Notes: generated by a model from the letters alone, not told the origin. Shown: positions 18,119 to 27,730, numbered from the stretch's first letter. The stretch: 64,000 bases of DNA from Prodigiosinella aquatilis (GCA_030388725.1 CP128857.1:3224001-3288000); one strand, 5' to 3'. Numbers and translations are program-made.

Positions 18119-19048
18119 TTACTCTAAAGGTGGTTCCCGTACATCATTATTCGGTAACATCCCGACAGGAAGAAGATGAGAGCGTGTACCAGACTCAATA
18201 GCATTAAAAAGCGCGGTACTCAACTCGTTTTCATGCTGTGGGTTTTTACATAGGTAATAGCGAGTATCAGGCAATCTTGGCAATCCTTCTTCTTCACCAA
18301 GTACACGCAATTCCGGGCTCATCATTTCGACCGAACGAACAGTGATGCCCAAACCTGCTTTTACCGCAGCACGGACAGCAGATAACGTAGAGGCAACATA
18401 GGATATTTTCCAAGGAATGCCCGCTGCCGTAAGTTGCTCTAATGCCAGTGAACGGAATGGGCTCGGCTCATCAAGTAAAACCAACGACACCGTCTCACCT
18501 GGCTGAAACTGATAATCAGCAGCGCAATACCATAAAGTTGGTGAAGTTCTTAACAGGACATGTGGCAAATCAGTATTGTTGACCGTAGTTATGATCAGGT
18601 CAATTTTTCCTTCCTGTAACATATCCATCATTTCCGTGCCGCGTTTAATGCTTACCTCAACAGATAATTTGGGAAACACGGTTGTCACACGCTGCAAAAT
18701 AAAAGGCAGAATAGTATCCGCTGTATCATCCGAGGCCCCGATAGTCAGCACGCCCTGAATATCGCTGTACATAAGAGATGCACAGGCTTCATCGTTAAAC
18801 TGCAGAATTTTTCTGGCGTAATTCAAAAACTGGATACCATGTTCTGTAAGTAGTTTATTTCTCCCATGGCGAGCAAAGAGTTCTTTGCCAATGAGTTGCT
18901 CTAGTCGTTGCATTTGTTGACTGACCGCCGATTGCGTTCTGCACACCGCAACGGCAGCTGCCGCAAAGGTATTCAAATCTGCAACAGCGACAAACGTTCT
19001 CAACAGATCTAGATCCAGATTAAGTACTGGGCGATTTGCATTTGTCAT
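18119..19048 (-). CDS. lrhA: LysR-type regulator LrhA/PecT/HexA
   Basis: This LysR-family transcription regulator has an N-terminal winged helix-turn-helix (about residues 12-72, LDLDLLRTFVAVADLNTF and RTQSAVSQQMQRLEQL) and a substrate-binding-protein-like effector domain. In E. coli LrhA represses flhDC; in Dickeya and Pectobacterium the orthologues PecT and HexA repress pectinases, other exoenzymes and motility. The wording here (GASDDTADTILPF, SGTRSHLLPV near the C-terminus) resembles PecT more than E. coli LrhA. I start at ATG 19048 (MTNANRP, 309 residues), which matches family N-termini, instead of the GTG at 19060. Its position between nuo and alaA is the conserved one. Confidence 0.93.
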   Translation of the reverse strand: MTNANRPVLNLDLDLLRTFVAVADLNTFAAAAVAVCRTQSAVSQQMQRLEQLIGKELFARHGRNKLLTEHGIQFLNYARKILQFNDEACASLMYSDIQGVLTIGASDDTADTILPFILQRVTTVFPKLSVEVSIKRGTEMMDMLQEGKIDLIITTVNNTDLPHVLLRTSPTLWYCAADYQFQPGETVSLVLLDEPSPFRSLALEQLTAAGIPWKISYVASTLSAVRAAVKAGLGITVRSVEMMSPELRVLGEEEGLPRLPDTRYYLCKNPQHENELSTALFNAIESGTRSHLLPVGMLPNNDVREPPLE

Positions 19049-20401
19049 ACGGTTCTTCACTTATCTATTTTAATTTTTAACAAAACATACCTGGTGTTGA
19101 TACGCTGCATCGGAAAGGTCCGACACAATGAAAGACAATATCGCAGACGAACGATCAGGGCAAAAAAATACTTATACTTCGTTACCATAATCGCCTTTTT
19201 ACTCTCGACCTCCTTATTGATTATCTTATTATGCTATTAATCCTGAAAAAAGAACCTTTTTTATTTGTTTTAGATCATAAAATAAAAGCTTTCAGAATGC
19301 CAGACCACACTTCTGTCATAAAAAAGTGAAGGGGCATGATATAAGATTTTGACTGCGCATTCGTTTACTGTTTTCCTACCTTATTAATATACAAGCATTT
19401 CTTATTTTTACCTTTTTACACATATTTTGCGCATCCCGAAATCGATAATCGCTTAGAAGCAAAAGAAATAGATAGCATTTTTCATGATTAATGCATGAGC
19501 CAATCATTGCATGAATTGAAACTTCATTTCATATTAACCCATAAAATCTCTGGCAAAATCAATTGGACAGATTAATGACACTCAGTTACGAAATATCTTT
19601 TTTTCAGCACAATCAGATATTTTCACTAATATTTCAACGTAATACATTAATAAACACCAACTGAATGCAGGTCAATCAGACGTTCTAAAACAGTTTTTTA
19701 ATGCAAACCGATATCCGATTTCATCATCAAACTAACAGACAGGCATAGGTTTTTCATTTCCATAAATTCCACTCAATACTCTGCATTCATCCAAATTTAG
19801 CCCGTATGAAATAGTTTCGAGGGAAATAAAATTTGAACAGATACTATTATTCATCAGCTGATTTGTCTTCACTATTGGAGAGAAGATCCTTTCCTATTAC
19901 CTGGTCCATAACAAATTTACACGTTTAGCATTAGCCATATGAATTTTTCACTAAAAAAACATTTCATCCACATGGCTGCTTTCAACAGAAATAAACGAGC
20001 GCAAAAAACTATAAAAGTTCAATTTTCTATTTACTGATACCGGTTACAGCCTCTTTTTTAGCTTATAGGGGCACTGTTTTACTTTTGAAATACTCTTTTT
20101 TGAGTGATTAGCACAGATTATTCACATAACCGAAAAGTGGTGCGACCCTCAACGTCAGGATCGAATAAATCTCTATTTTAATACATTGTTTTATAATTAA
20201 TGATGAATAAAAAAGACTTTTTATAGCGATAAAAACCTAATTTAGTATCTATAGCGGTACTTTTAACCACACAGATAATTACTTTGTCCATGTCGGCCAT
20301 AACCAAGAATCATTCTTCAAAAGTATCTACAGGAGGAGTACATTAGGCCGCTTATGCTACTCCTCCTGAAAAATAAGCGTTCTCTGCAAAAGGCTTGGTA
20401 T
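19049..20401. promoter_or_regulatory. Long AT-rich regulatory gap between lrhA and alaA
   Basis: About 1.35 kb with no credible gene separates the divergent lrhA and alaA. It is rich in A/T runs and visibly more AT-rich than the coding regions. Such regions often bind H-NS, and in Dickeya pecT is known to be under H-NS control. I saw no tRNA and no clear small-RNA gene with a strong terminator. A notable hairpin lies at 20330-20368, next to alaA. Confidence 0.5.
20330..20368 (+). promoter_or_regulatory. Leader hairpin upstream of alaA
   Basis: CAGGAGGAGTA (20330-20340) pairs perfectly with TACTCCTCCTG (20358-20368) across a 17-base loop. The left arm contains a perfect Shine-Dalgarno core and a CsrA-like UACAGGA, and the right arm is its exact complement. 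The real alaA start lies 34 bases after the stem. This could be a post-transcriptional switch. The ATG inside the loop (20354) opens an in-frame extension that I do not accept as the normal start. Confidence 0.55.
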
Positions 20402-21616
20402 ATGTCCCCGATAGAAAAATCCCAAAAGCTGGAAAATGTTTGTTATGACATTCGTGGTCCGGTACTAAAAGAAGCAAAACGACTGGAAGAAGAAGGAAAC
20501 AAGGTACTTAAGCTCAATATCGGAAACCCGGCTCCCTTTGGCTTTGATGCGCCTGATGAAATTTTGGTTGATGTTATCCGTAATTTACCGACAGCCCAAG
20601 GCTACTGTGACTCAAAAGGGCTCTACTCGGCACGCAAAGCGATTGTGCAACATTACCAAGCTCGTGATATGCGTGATATGACCGTTGAAGATGTCTACAT
20701 CGGCAATGGCGTGTCTGAGTTAATTGTTCAATCAATGCAAGCATTATTAAATACGGGTGATGAAATGCTGGTGCCCGCACCAGACTATCCACTGTGGACG
20801 GCAGCAGTTTCGTTATCGAGTGGCAATGCGGTTCACTATAGATGCGATGAAGAAGCAGGATGGTTCCCTGACCTGGATGATATCCGCAACAAGATCACCC
20901 CCCATACCCGCGGCATAGTTATTATTAATCCCAACAATCCGACAGGAGCCGTATATAGCAAAGCGCTACTGTTGGAAATTGTAGACATCGCCCGCCAGCA
21001 TAATTTGATTATTTTTGCGGACGAGATTTATGACAAGATTCTTTATGATGATGCTCAACATCACTCGATCGCCACGCTGGCTCCGGATTTATTGACGGTT
21101 ACCTTCAATGGGTTATCCAAAACCTATCGTGTTGCAGGATTCCGCCAGGGATGGATGGTGCTTAATGGCCCGAAAAAACACGCCCAGGGATATATTGAAG
21201 GATTGGAAATGCTGGCCTCAATGCGTTTGTGTGCCAATGTGCCAATGCAACATGCCATTCAGACAGCACTGGGTGGCTACCAAAGTATCAGCGAATTTAT
21301 TCATCCCGGAGGCCGACTATATGAGCAACGCAACCGAGCCTGGGAACTTATCAACCAGATTCCTGGCGTCTCTTGCGTAAAACCCGATGGCGCTTTGTAC
21401 ATGTTCCCGCGCATTGATGCCAAACGCTTTAACATCCACGACGATCAAAAGCTGGTTCTCGATTTGCTCCTGCAAGAAAAAGTGTTGTTAGTGCAAGGCA
21501 CGGCCTTCAACTGGCCAGAACCGGATCATGTTCGCATTGTCACATTGCCGCGAATTGATGAACTGGATATGGCGATACGTAAACTAGGGCGCTTCCTGGA
21601 AGGCTACCATCAGTAA
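20402..21616 (+). CDS. alaA: Glutamate-pyruvate (alanine) aminotransferase AlaA
   Basis: This PLP-dependent class I aminotransferase makes alanine from pyruvate with glutamate as amino donor and is the main alanine-synthesising enzyme in E. coli. Family features are clear: the NPNNPTGAVYS motif, the ADEIYDKILYD stretch, and the PLP lysine in the FNGLSKTYRVAGFRQGW segment. The start at 20402 (MSPIEKS) gives 404 residues and matches E. coli (405); AAAGG lies upstream. An in-frame ATG at 20354 would add 16 residues with no family support. Confidence 0.96.
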   Translation: MSPIEKSQKLENVCYDIRGPVLKEAKRLEEEGNKVLKLNIGNPAPFGFDAPDEILVDVIRNLPTAQGYCDSKGLYSARKAIVQHYQARDMRDMTVEDVYIGNGVSELIVQSMQALLNTGDEMLVPAPDYPLWTAAVSLSSGNAVHYRCDEEAGWFPDLDDIRNKITPHTRGIVIINPNNPTGAVYSKALLLEIVDIARQHNLIIFADEIYDKILYDDAQHHSIATLAPDLLTVTFNGLSKTYRVAGFRQGWMVLNGPKKHAQGYIEGLEMLASMRLCANVPMQHAIQTALGGYQSISEFIHPGGRLYEQRNRAWELINQIPGVSCVKPDGALYMFPRIDAKRFNIHDDQKLVLDLLLQEKVLLVQGTAFNWPEPDHVRIVTLPRIDELDMAIRKLGRFLEGYHQ

Positions 21617-21654
21617 TTTTTTAGCCAATAAATCAGAAAGTATCTAATGCCTTG

Positions 21655-21689
21655 AAGCAAGCTCGGACCTGACCCCGAGGCTTGCTTTT
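21655..21689 (+). terminator. Rho-independent terminator of alaA
   Basis: AAGCAAGCTCGG pairs with CCGAGGCTTGCTT (one bulged base) and runs into TTTTA. It lies about 40 bases after the alaA stop. Confidence 0.8.
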
Positions 21690-21780
21690 ATGACACTTCG
21701 GCGTTCAGTGACTGATTTGCTTATTCACCATCAGACGCTCACAATAGAAGTCCTCCCTGTTGTTATCTGAGAGATTGTTT

Positions 21781-22380
21781 ATGGTTCAGAGTCACTTTTT
21801 CGCTCACTTATCCCGCCTGAAACTGATTGTCCGCTGGCCTTTGATGCGTAATGTACGGATGGAAAACGTTTCAGAGCATAGTCTGCAAGTAGCGTTTGTC
21901 GCCCACGCGCTGGCCATCATCAAAAACCGTAAATTCAATGGTAATCTCAATGCAGAAAGGATTGCCTTGCTGGCGATGTATCATGATGCCAGTGAAGTTC
22001 TCACTGGTGACATGCCTACGCCGATCAAGTATTACAACGCACAGATTGCCCACGAATATAAAAAAATAGAGAAAATCGCCCAGCAAAAGTTAATCGAAAT
22101 GCTACCCGCAGAACTACAGCAAGATTACAGCATGTTGCTGGATGATAAATTTACCAGTGAAGATGAGCACGCTATCGTCAAGCAGGCGGATACGTTGTGC
22201 GCTTACCTGAAATGTCTGGAAGAGCTTTCTGCTGGAAATAATGAATTCCTGATGGCGAAAGCGCGTCTGGAAAAGACGCTTCAACAGCGTCAAAGTCCCG
22301 AGATGGATTATTTTGTGACGATATTCATTCCCAGTTTCAGTTTGTCACTGGATGAAATCAGCCAGGACTCACCGCTCTAG
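21781..22380 (+). CDS. yfbR: 5'-deoxynucleotidase YfbR
   Basis: YfbR is an HD-domain phosphohydrolase that dephosphorylates deoxyribonucleoside 5'-monophosphates and takes part in dUMP and dNTP salvage. The HD metal motif is present as SEHSLQV (His), then MYHDASEVLTGD (His-Asp pair), with a distal Asp in KQADTLCAYLKCLEE. I start at ATG 21781 (MVQSHFFAHL), giving 199 residues, the E. coli length; the upstream extension to 21760 lacks support. It is convergent with yfbS, with 10 bases between stops. Confidence 0.94.
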   Translation: MVQSHFFAHLSRLKLIVRWPLMRNVRMENVSEHSLQVAFVAHALAIIKNRKFNGNLNAERIALLAMYHDASEVLTGDMPTPIKYYNAQIAHEYKKIEKIAQQKLIEMLPAELQQDYSMLLDDKFTSEDEHAIVKQADTLCAYLKCLEELSAGNNEFLMAKARLEKTLQQRQSPEMDYFVTIFIPSFSLSLDEISQDSPL

Positions 22381-22390
22381 GCGACGTCAG

Positions 22391-24226
22391 CTAAAAAGGA
22401 TAGATCCAGGGCACTATTATCACGCTGACAATCATCACTAACAGCGTAAAAGGAACGCCGATGCGCACAAAATCCCCGAATCGATAACCGCCAGGCGCCA
22501 ATACCAGCGTGTTCACTGGCGATGATACCGGTGTCATGAAAGCCGCTGAGGCCGCAATCGCAATAATCATGGCAAAGGGATAAGGAGAAACATGCATTTG
22601 CCCAGCAGCGGCTATCGCTATCGGAGCCATTAATACGGCCGTTGCGGTATTGGAAATAAACAATCCCGTCACGGAGCACAGAAAAAATAGACATGCCAGC
22701 ATCACTTGCGGCCCTGAATCCCCCGCGACATCCATCAATCCCTGAACAATCAACGCTACGCCACCGGTTTGCTGTAATGCCAGCGCGAATGGCATCATGC
22801 CGACGATAAGAATCAAGCTCGGCCAGTGCACCGCTCGGTAAGCACTTTCCATGTCAATACAGCGAAACTGTCCCATCAATAAACAGGCAATTAATGCTGC
22901 CACTGCATTCGGGATTTCATCAGTCAGCATCATGGCAATCATCAATGCCAGACAGAATAACGCGTGCGGTGCCTGGCTGGCCGCTGGGGCCACGTCATCG
23001 ACCTCGGCAGGAAGATTAAGCACGATAAAATCGTACTTTTGCTGATGTAATTGACGGATGTTTTTCCAGTCACCGATCACTAGCAGGATATCCCCCAATT
23101 TTAAGGGTTCATCTGCCAGCACGCCTTCCATGACCTCCCCATTACGACGGATCCCGACTACAGTCAAACCATAGCGGCTGCGGAATGCCACTTCATGCAA
23201 GGTTTTACCCACCAGTTCTGAATCAGGAAGAAGTGATACTTCGGCCATCCCGACATCACGCGCCTGTGCAGAGAAATATTCCCCACGCAACACCATCGGT
23301 TCGAGGCGCTGAGAGATACAAAATTCCCGTAAATCTATGTCAGAAGCCGACATATCAATCAGTAAAACATCATTAAGGTTCAGTTCCGTGTTGCCAGCCA
23401 CACTGACCATTACTCGTCTGAATTTCCACCAACGTTCGATTCCTACCACATTCGCCCCATAACGCTGGCGTAATTGTAGGTCATCCAGACGCTGACCAAT
23501 AAACGATGAACCGGGCCTAATCGCTAAGCGTCGGGCTCTGCCCGTCAGTTTGTAATCACGGATCAAATCCCGGAAGGTCTTTCTTTTCCATATTTTTTTA
23601 TGGGTATCACTTTCAGTATTACCCAACCAATACCGGGCAACGGACATGTAAACAATCCCCATCAGCAACACGACAACACCAATTGGCGTAACACTGAAAA
23701 AACGAAATCCTTCCATACCATTACGCATCAGTTCACTGCTGACGACCATGTTCGGCGGTGTTGCCACCAACGTCATCATACCGCTGATCAGACCGGCAAA
23801 ACTCAGCGGCATCATCAACCGTGCTGGTGCGATTTTCATCCGCGTCGAAACGTTTAAAACTACGGGGATAAAAATCGCCACGACGCCTGTGGAGCTCATT
23901 ACCGCGCCCAGGCAGGTAACGGTAAACATCAGTAAAACCAGCATGCGTATTTCACTGTGGCCAGCAACATGCATCAGCCAATCTCCGACCTGGTAGGCTA
24001 TCCCGGTACGGACCAGTCCTTCACCGACGACAAACAAGGCAGCAATGAGAATCACGTTCGGATCGCTGAAACCAACTAATGCATCCTGCAACGTTAACGT
24101 GCCACTCAGCACAAAAGTAATAATCACCAATAACGCCACTACATCCATACGTAGTTTGTTGGTGGCAAAAAGCACAATGGTGATAAACAAAAGGGATAAA
24201 ACCCAGAGAAGTTCGCTATTCAGCAT
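22391..24226 (-). CDS. yfbS: Putative ion/dicarboxylate transporter YfbS (SLC13-type with RCK_C domains)
   Basis: This inner-membrane transporter of the ArsB/NhaD-SLC13 superfamily has two membrane blocks of hydrophobic helices flanking two cytoplasmic TrkA_C (RCK_C) domains (about residues 205-385). The SNTATAVLMAPIAIAAA and TPVSSPVNTLVL loops are the substrate/sodium motifs. The substrate is unknown in E. coli. The start at ATG 24226 (MLNSELLW, 611 residues) is preceded by AAGGTGGAG and matches the E. coli N-terminus; a TTG at 24247 is less likely. It has its own promoter, since a terminator of the upstream gene lies in front. Confidence 0.9.
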   Translation of the reverse strand: MLNSELLWVLSLLFITIVLFATNKLRMDVVALLVIITFVLSGTLTLQDALVGFSDPNVILIAALFVVGEGLVRTGIAYQVGDWLMHVAGHSEIRMLVLLMFTVTCLGAVMSSTGVVAIFIPVVLNVSTRMKIAPARLMMPLSFAGLISGMMTLVATPPNMVVSSELMRNGMEGFRFFSVTPIGVVVLLMGIVYMSVARYWLGNTESDTHKKIWKRKTFRDLIRDYKLTGRARRLAIRPGSSFIGQRLDDLQLRQRYGANVVGIERWWKFRRVMVSVAGNTELNLNDVLLIDMSASDIDLREFCISQRLEPMVLRGEYFSAQARDVGMAEVSLLPDSELVGKTLHEVAFRSRYGLTVVGIRRNGEVMEGVLADEPLKLGDILLVIGDWKNIRQLHQQKYDFIVLNLPAEVDDVAPAASQAPHALFCLALMIAMMLTDEIPNAVAALIACLLMGQFRCIDMESAYRAVHWPSLILIVGMMPFALALQQTGGVALIVQGLMDVAGDSGPQVMLACLFFLCSVTGLFISNTATAVLMAPIAIAAAGQMHVSPYPFAMIIAIAASAAFMTPVSSPVNTLVLAPGGYRFGDFVRIGVPFTLLVMIVSVIIVPWIYPF

Positions 24227-24275
24227 ACTCCACCTTGATGCGGACAATTTTTATGGAATAGGTTCAGCATGGCAT

Positions 24276-24303
24276 AAAAAAACCCTGTCAAAGCAGGGTT
24301 TTG
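24276..24303 (-). terminator. Rho-independent terminator of hxpA
   Basis: AACCCTG (24281-24287) pairs with CAGGGTT (24294-24300), and on the minus strand the stem is followed by a run of T residues (24276-24282). It separates hxpA from yfbS. Confidence 0.8.
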
Positions 24304-24330
24304 ATCATATTTCATTACACTTTGTTGTAC

Positions 24331-24987
24331 TCAGGGAAATGTGATGACACTCACACCATCGGCTGTGGGCTCAACACGCAGTGATGATAGAGAATGTAAT
24401 ATCAGACTGACCTGTTCCAGCTTAGGTGTATCGGCCGGGGTGTTGACAGCAACCACTTGACATCCGGCAGACAGACCAGACAGTACACCAGCTGGCGCAT
24501 CTTCTACCACTACACAGTCAGCAGGTAGGAATCCCAGTTTCTCCGCACCTAGCAGATAGGCATCAGGGTTTGGTTTACCCTTTGCCACCTGCTCGGCAGT
24601 AATAAAAACCGCTGGCTGTGGTAATCCTGCCGCACGGTGACGGGCATGGGCAATCGGTATCGTGCCTGAAGTGACAATCGCCCAGGGGATATTCAGTGCA
24701 TCCAGTCGTTCCAGCAATGCCATGGCGCCCGGCATCGCTGTCACTCCGTTGGTATCCGCCGCCTCCACTTTTTCCAGCGCGACAAACTCATACTGAATTT
24801 CCGCCTCACTTTTCCCGGCAAGAAAATGACGCAATGATGTAATTGCCTGTTTACCGTGGATAAAATCAAGAACTTCTTGTGGTTCTATGTCATGATCCCT
24901 TGCCCAATTACTCCAGGCGCGTTCCACTGCGGGTAATGAATCAACCAACGTACCATCCAGATCAAACAGAAAACCTTTACACTCCAC
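24331..24987 (-). CDS. hxpA: HAD-superfamily hexitol/sugar phosphatase (YfbT/HxpA)
   Basis: This small HAD phosphatase dephosphorylates sugar and polyol phosphates (YfbT/HxpA in E. coli). HAD motif I is FLFDLDGTLVDS near residues 6-17 (nucleophile and acid/base Asp), motif II is IVTSG, motif III is the Lys in AKGKPNPDAYLLGA, and motif IV is VVVEDAPAGV. It has 218 residues. The start is GTG at 24987 with a strong AAAGGGGA ribosome site; the sequence MECKGFLFDLDG aligns with the E. coli start. It lies 18 bases after yfbU and probably shares its transcript. Confidence 0.93.
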   Translation of the reverse strand: MECKGFLFDLDGTLVDSLPAVERAWSNWARDHDIEPQEVLDFIHGKQAITSLRHFLAGKSEAEIQYEFVALEKVEAADTNGVTAMPGAMALLERLDALNIPWAIVTSGTIPIAHARHRAAGLPQPAVFITAEQVAKGKPNPDAYLLGAEKLGFLPADCVVVEDAPAGVLSGLSAGCQVVAVNTPADTPKLEQVSLILHSLSSLRVEPTADGVSVITFP

Positions 24988-25005
24988 AGAAATCCCCTTT
25001 AATGT

Positions 25006-25500
25006 TCAGGCATTGATAATCTGAGCGATTTCCACTGCGCTCAAATGATATTGACGAGGACAGGATTGCCACACTGCCAGCATGCGGTTGTATTTATCCC
25101 ACATTTTGGTCTGCGAGTTAAATCCATGCGTTCCTGAGTCGAAATGCGGGTAGCGCCCTTCCACATGTACCATAAAACGCACGAACCCCAGATAACGAGC
25201 TTCTGTAGCTGCATCAAAACCGAGGAAGGTCAGACGACGCTCATCCAGATCCGATTTTTCTTTCAGGTTCGCCCAGGACACCTGCAAAGCATGGTGCATT
25301 TCCATAATATTAATAATCGTGCGGCAAACCTCTTCACTTAGATCGCCAAATTCACGATCCAATTCCCGCATCTGCAAACCATAACCACGTTCAATGATCG
25401 TTTGTAATCGGCGATACCGCTCAGCGTTATCCGGATCCAACATTGTCATCATTTTATATTGATTTGAAAGGATTAATCTCTGGGCATTTGTCATTTCCAT
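25006..25500 (-). CDS. yfbU: YfbU family protein (UPF0304)
   Basis: This 164-residue protein of the YfbU family is soluble and helical, and its function is not firmly established. The sequence is nearly the family consensus, with MEMTNAQRLILSNQY at the start and a CPRQYHLSAVEIAQIINA end. I start at ATG 25500 because AGGAG lies just upstream and the family begins there; the frame is open to 25569 but without support. It is followed closely by hxpA. Confidence 0.94.
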   Translation of the reverse strand: MEMTNAQRLILSNQYKMMTMLDPDNAERYRRLQTIIERGYGLQMRELDREFGDLSEEVCRTIINIMEMHHALQVSWANLKEKSDLDERRLTFLGFDAATEARYLGFVRFMVHVEGRYPHFDSGTHGFNSQTKMWDKYNRMLAVWQSCPRQYHLSAVEIAQIINA

Positions 25501-25654
25501 GGTGCTCTCCTGAATCACATTCCGGCCTAAATTACATTGACGGCAGAATCGTATACTGGATGTTGCCACGGTAGCAATAGCATCCGGTTTATTGATTTAA
25601 AGCAGAATTGGATGGAAAAATATTCCAATATCCAGAGCAAAAACCCGGTCCAGA

Positions 25655-26110
25655 TCAAAGGTCGTCAAAAAACGTTTTATCCAACTGTTTAAAGGCTCTT
25701 TTCAGCACATCGGCCAGCATTTGATAGGTAGGTTTATCCTCTAGCGGAGCCAGCGATATGCCTGATTCCAATAATTTACTACGAATTTCATGAAACCAAT
25801 GCAATAAAGAAGGTGGGAGTGGTGTAATAGAACGGCGTCCCAACCACCATAGTCCTTGTAGGGGTAGACTCAAAGCAAATAGCGCTGTGGCAACAGATGG
25901 TCCTATCTGACCACCAAGAGCGATTTGCCATGTCAGCGTAAATACTGCCAGTGGTGGCATAAAACGAATACCATGACGAGTGACGCGAACGACACGATTT
26001 TCCGGGAACAGAGGGCCTAGGCGCTTATCTGCCGGCCAGGTTTTCATGTAATGCTGGCCTCGCTGGAATAACTGTAACCAGCCAATTTTACCGGTGGGTT
26101 TTGTCGTCAT
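25655..26110 (-). CDS. yfbV: UPF0208 membrane protein YfbV
   Basis: YfbV is an inner-membrane protein with two central hydrophobic segments around FMPPLAVFTLTWQIAL and VATALFALSLPLQGLWWLG. In E. coli it is linked to organisation of the Ter macrodomain of the chromosome. The ATG at 26110 gives 151 residues, as in E. coli, with GAGG upstream; a TTG two codons earlier is not needed. The conserved C-terminus ALKRAFKQLDKTF-type is present. It is divergent from ackA. Confidence 0.93.
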   Translation of the reverse strand: MTTKPTGKIGWLQLFQRGQHYMKTWPADKRLGPLFPENRVVRVTRHGIRFMPPLAVFTLTWQIALGGQIGPSVATALFALSLPLQGLWWLGRRSITPLPPSLLHWFHEIRSKLLESGISLAPLEDKPTYQMLADVLKRAFKQLDKTFFDDL

Positions 26111-26527
26111 TGTCAAACCTCAACTTCACATATAAAAAATAAAATTTTTGTATAAATAACCAACTTCAATTGACAACCTTAAAATATATTTTGTGTTTGA
26201 TGTTCGCTATCGGTATTCTAATTCGGCCTTAATTGGCCCTGATATACTAACGTAGTATGACTATACGCCGAGTAAAGGCACGTTCTTTACTCCATACTAA
26301 ATATGCAGTAGTCGGTTCTCATTCAACAATCGAAAGTTTTAGAGTGTTGATGCCAGCCATTCATCGGCGTTCCGTGCGTCAGAAGATACCTAAGCAACGG
26401 CACTTTTCATGTCATGACTGGTAAATTCTACCAAGCCATGATGTTAATCATAAATGTCAACCGCCTTGTACGCTATGCTGAGTGCTATATGACATTTTTT
26501 AACCATGTATAACAAGTAGGTACTTCC
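26111..26527. promoter_or_regulatory. yfbV-ackA divergent regulatory region
   Basis: This 417-base gap should contain the promoters of yfbV and ackA. A structured palindrome lies at 26254-26298: AGTATG and CATACT form an outer stem and GAGTAAAG/CTTTACTC (26270-26277 and 26285-26292) an inner 8-bp stem. A TTGTAC (26466-26471) with TATGAC (26488-26493) is a possible sigma-70 promoter for ackA. No gene is seen. Confidence 0.4.
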
Positions 26528-27730
26528 ATGTCGAGTAAGTTAGTACTGGTTCTTAACTGTGGTAGTTCATCCCTGAAGTTCGCCATCATTGATGCAGTTA
26601 ACGGGGACGAGTACCTGTCTGGCCTAGCCGAATGTTTCCATCTTCCTGAAGCACGAATCAAATGGAAAATGGATGGTGGTAAACAGGAAGCAGCGCTGGG
26701 TGCAGGAGCTGCTCATAGTGAAGCACTGAGCTTCATCGTTAACACCATTCTCGTCCAGAAACCGGAGCTTTCTGCTCAACTGGTTGCGATTGGTCACCGT
26801 ATCGTGCATGGCGGTGAGAAATTCACTCATTCTGCTATTATCAATGCTGACGTTTTGCAGGGTATCAAAGATGCCATCCCATTTGCACCCCTTCATAATC
26901 CGGCGCATCTGATTGGTATCGACGAAGCGTTGAAATCCTTCCCGAAACTGGTTGACAAGAATGTTGTTGTTTTTGACACTGCATTCCATCAGACCATGCC
27001 GGAAGAAGCTTATCTGTATGCCCTGCCGTACAAATTATATACAGAACATCATATTCGTCGTTATGGCGCTCACGGCACCAGCCATTTCTATGTGACGCAG
27101 GAAGCGGCTAAAGTACTTAACAAACCTGTTGATGAATTGAACGTCATTACCTGCCATCTGGGTAACGGTGGTTCAGTTTCCGCCATCCTCAACGGCAAGT
27201 GTGTAGATACCTCCATGGGTTTGACTCCATTGGAAGGTCTGGTTATGGGTACCCGCAGCGGTGATATCGATCCGGCCGTGGTTTTCCATCTGTATGACTC
27301 TCTGGGCATGAGCGTTGCTGATATCAATAAAATGCTGACCAAAGAATCAGGTCTGCTGGGTCTGACAGAAGTCACTAGCGACTGCCGTTATGTAGAAGAC
27401 AACTACACCACCAAAGAGAATGCCAAACGCGCCATGAACGTTTACTGCCATCGTCTGGCTAAATACATCGGGGCATACAGTGCGCTGATGGAAGGCCGGC
27501 TTGATGCAGTTGTCTTCACCGGTGGTATTGGTGAAAACGCGGCCATGGTCCGTGAATTGACACTGAACAAACTGGGTATTTTGGGCTTTGAAATCGACCA
27601 CGAACGTAATCTTGCCGCCCGCTTTGGTAACAGTGGCAATATTGCCAAAGACAGCAGCCGACCAGCTCTGGTAATCCCTACCAATGAAGAGCTGGTTATC
27701 GCTCAAGATGCTCTCCGTCTGACCGCATAA
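26528..27730 (+). CDS. ackA: Acetate kinase
   Basis: AckA interconverts acetyl phosphate plus ADP and acetate plus ATP, the energy-yielding step of acetate overflow. It has 400 residues with both phosphate-binding signatures: VLNCGSSSLKFAI at the start and GAHGTSHFYVTQEA near residue 180. The LGNGGSVSAI and MGTRSGDIDP loops and VFTGGIGENAA are also intact. It is followed by a terminator and then pta, as in E. coli. Confidence 0.97.
   Translation: MSSKLVLVLNCGSSSLKFAIIDAVNGDEYLSGLAECFHLPEARIKWKMDGGKQEAALGAGAAHSEALSFIVNTILVQKPELSAQLVAIGHRIVHGGEKFTHSAIINADVLQGIKDAIPFAPLHNPAHLIGIDEALKSFPKLVDKNVVVFDTAFHQTMPEEAYLYALPYKLYTEHHIRRYGAHGTSHFYVTQEAAKVLNKPVDELNVITCHLGNGGSVSAILNGKCVDTSMGLTPLEGLVMGTRSGDIDPAVVFHLYDSLGMSVADINKMLTKESGLLGLTEVTSDCRYVEDNYTTKENAKRAMNVYCHRLAKYIGAYSALMEGRLDAVVFTGGIGENAAMVRELTLNKLGILGFEIDHERNLAARFGNSGNIAKDSSRPALVIPTNEELVIAQDALRLTA

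Noticed and set aside
20354..20401. Upstream ATG adding 16 residues to AlaA
   Set aside because: Its ribosome site is 15 bases away and locked in a hairpin; family N-termini start at 20402. The hairpin itself is kept as a finding.
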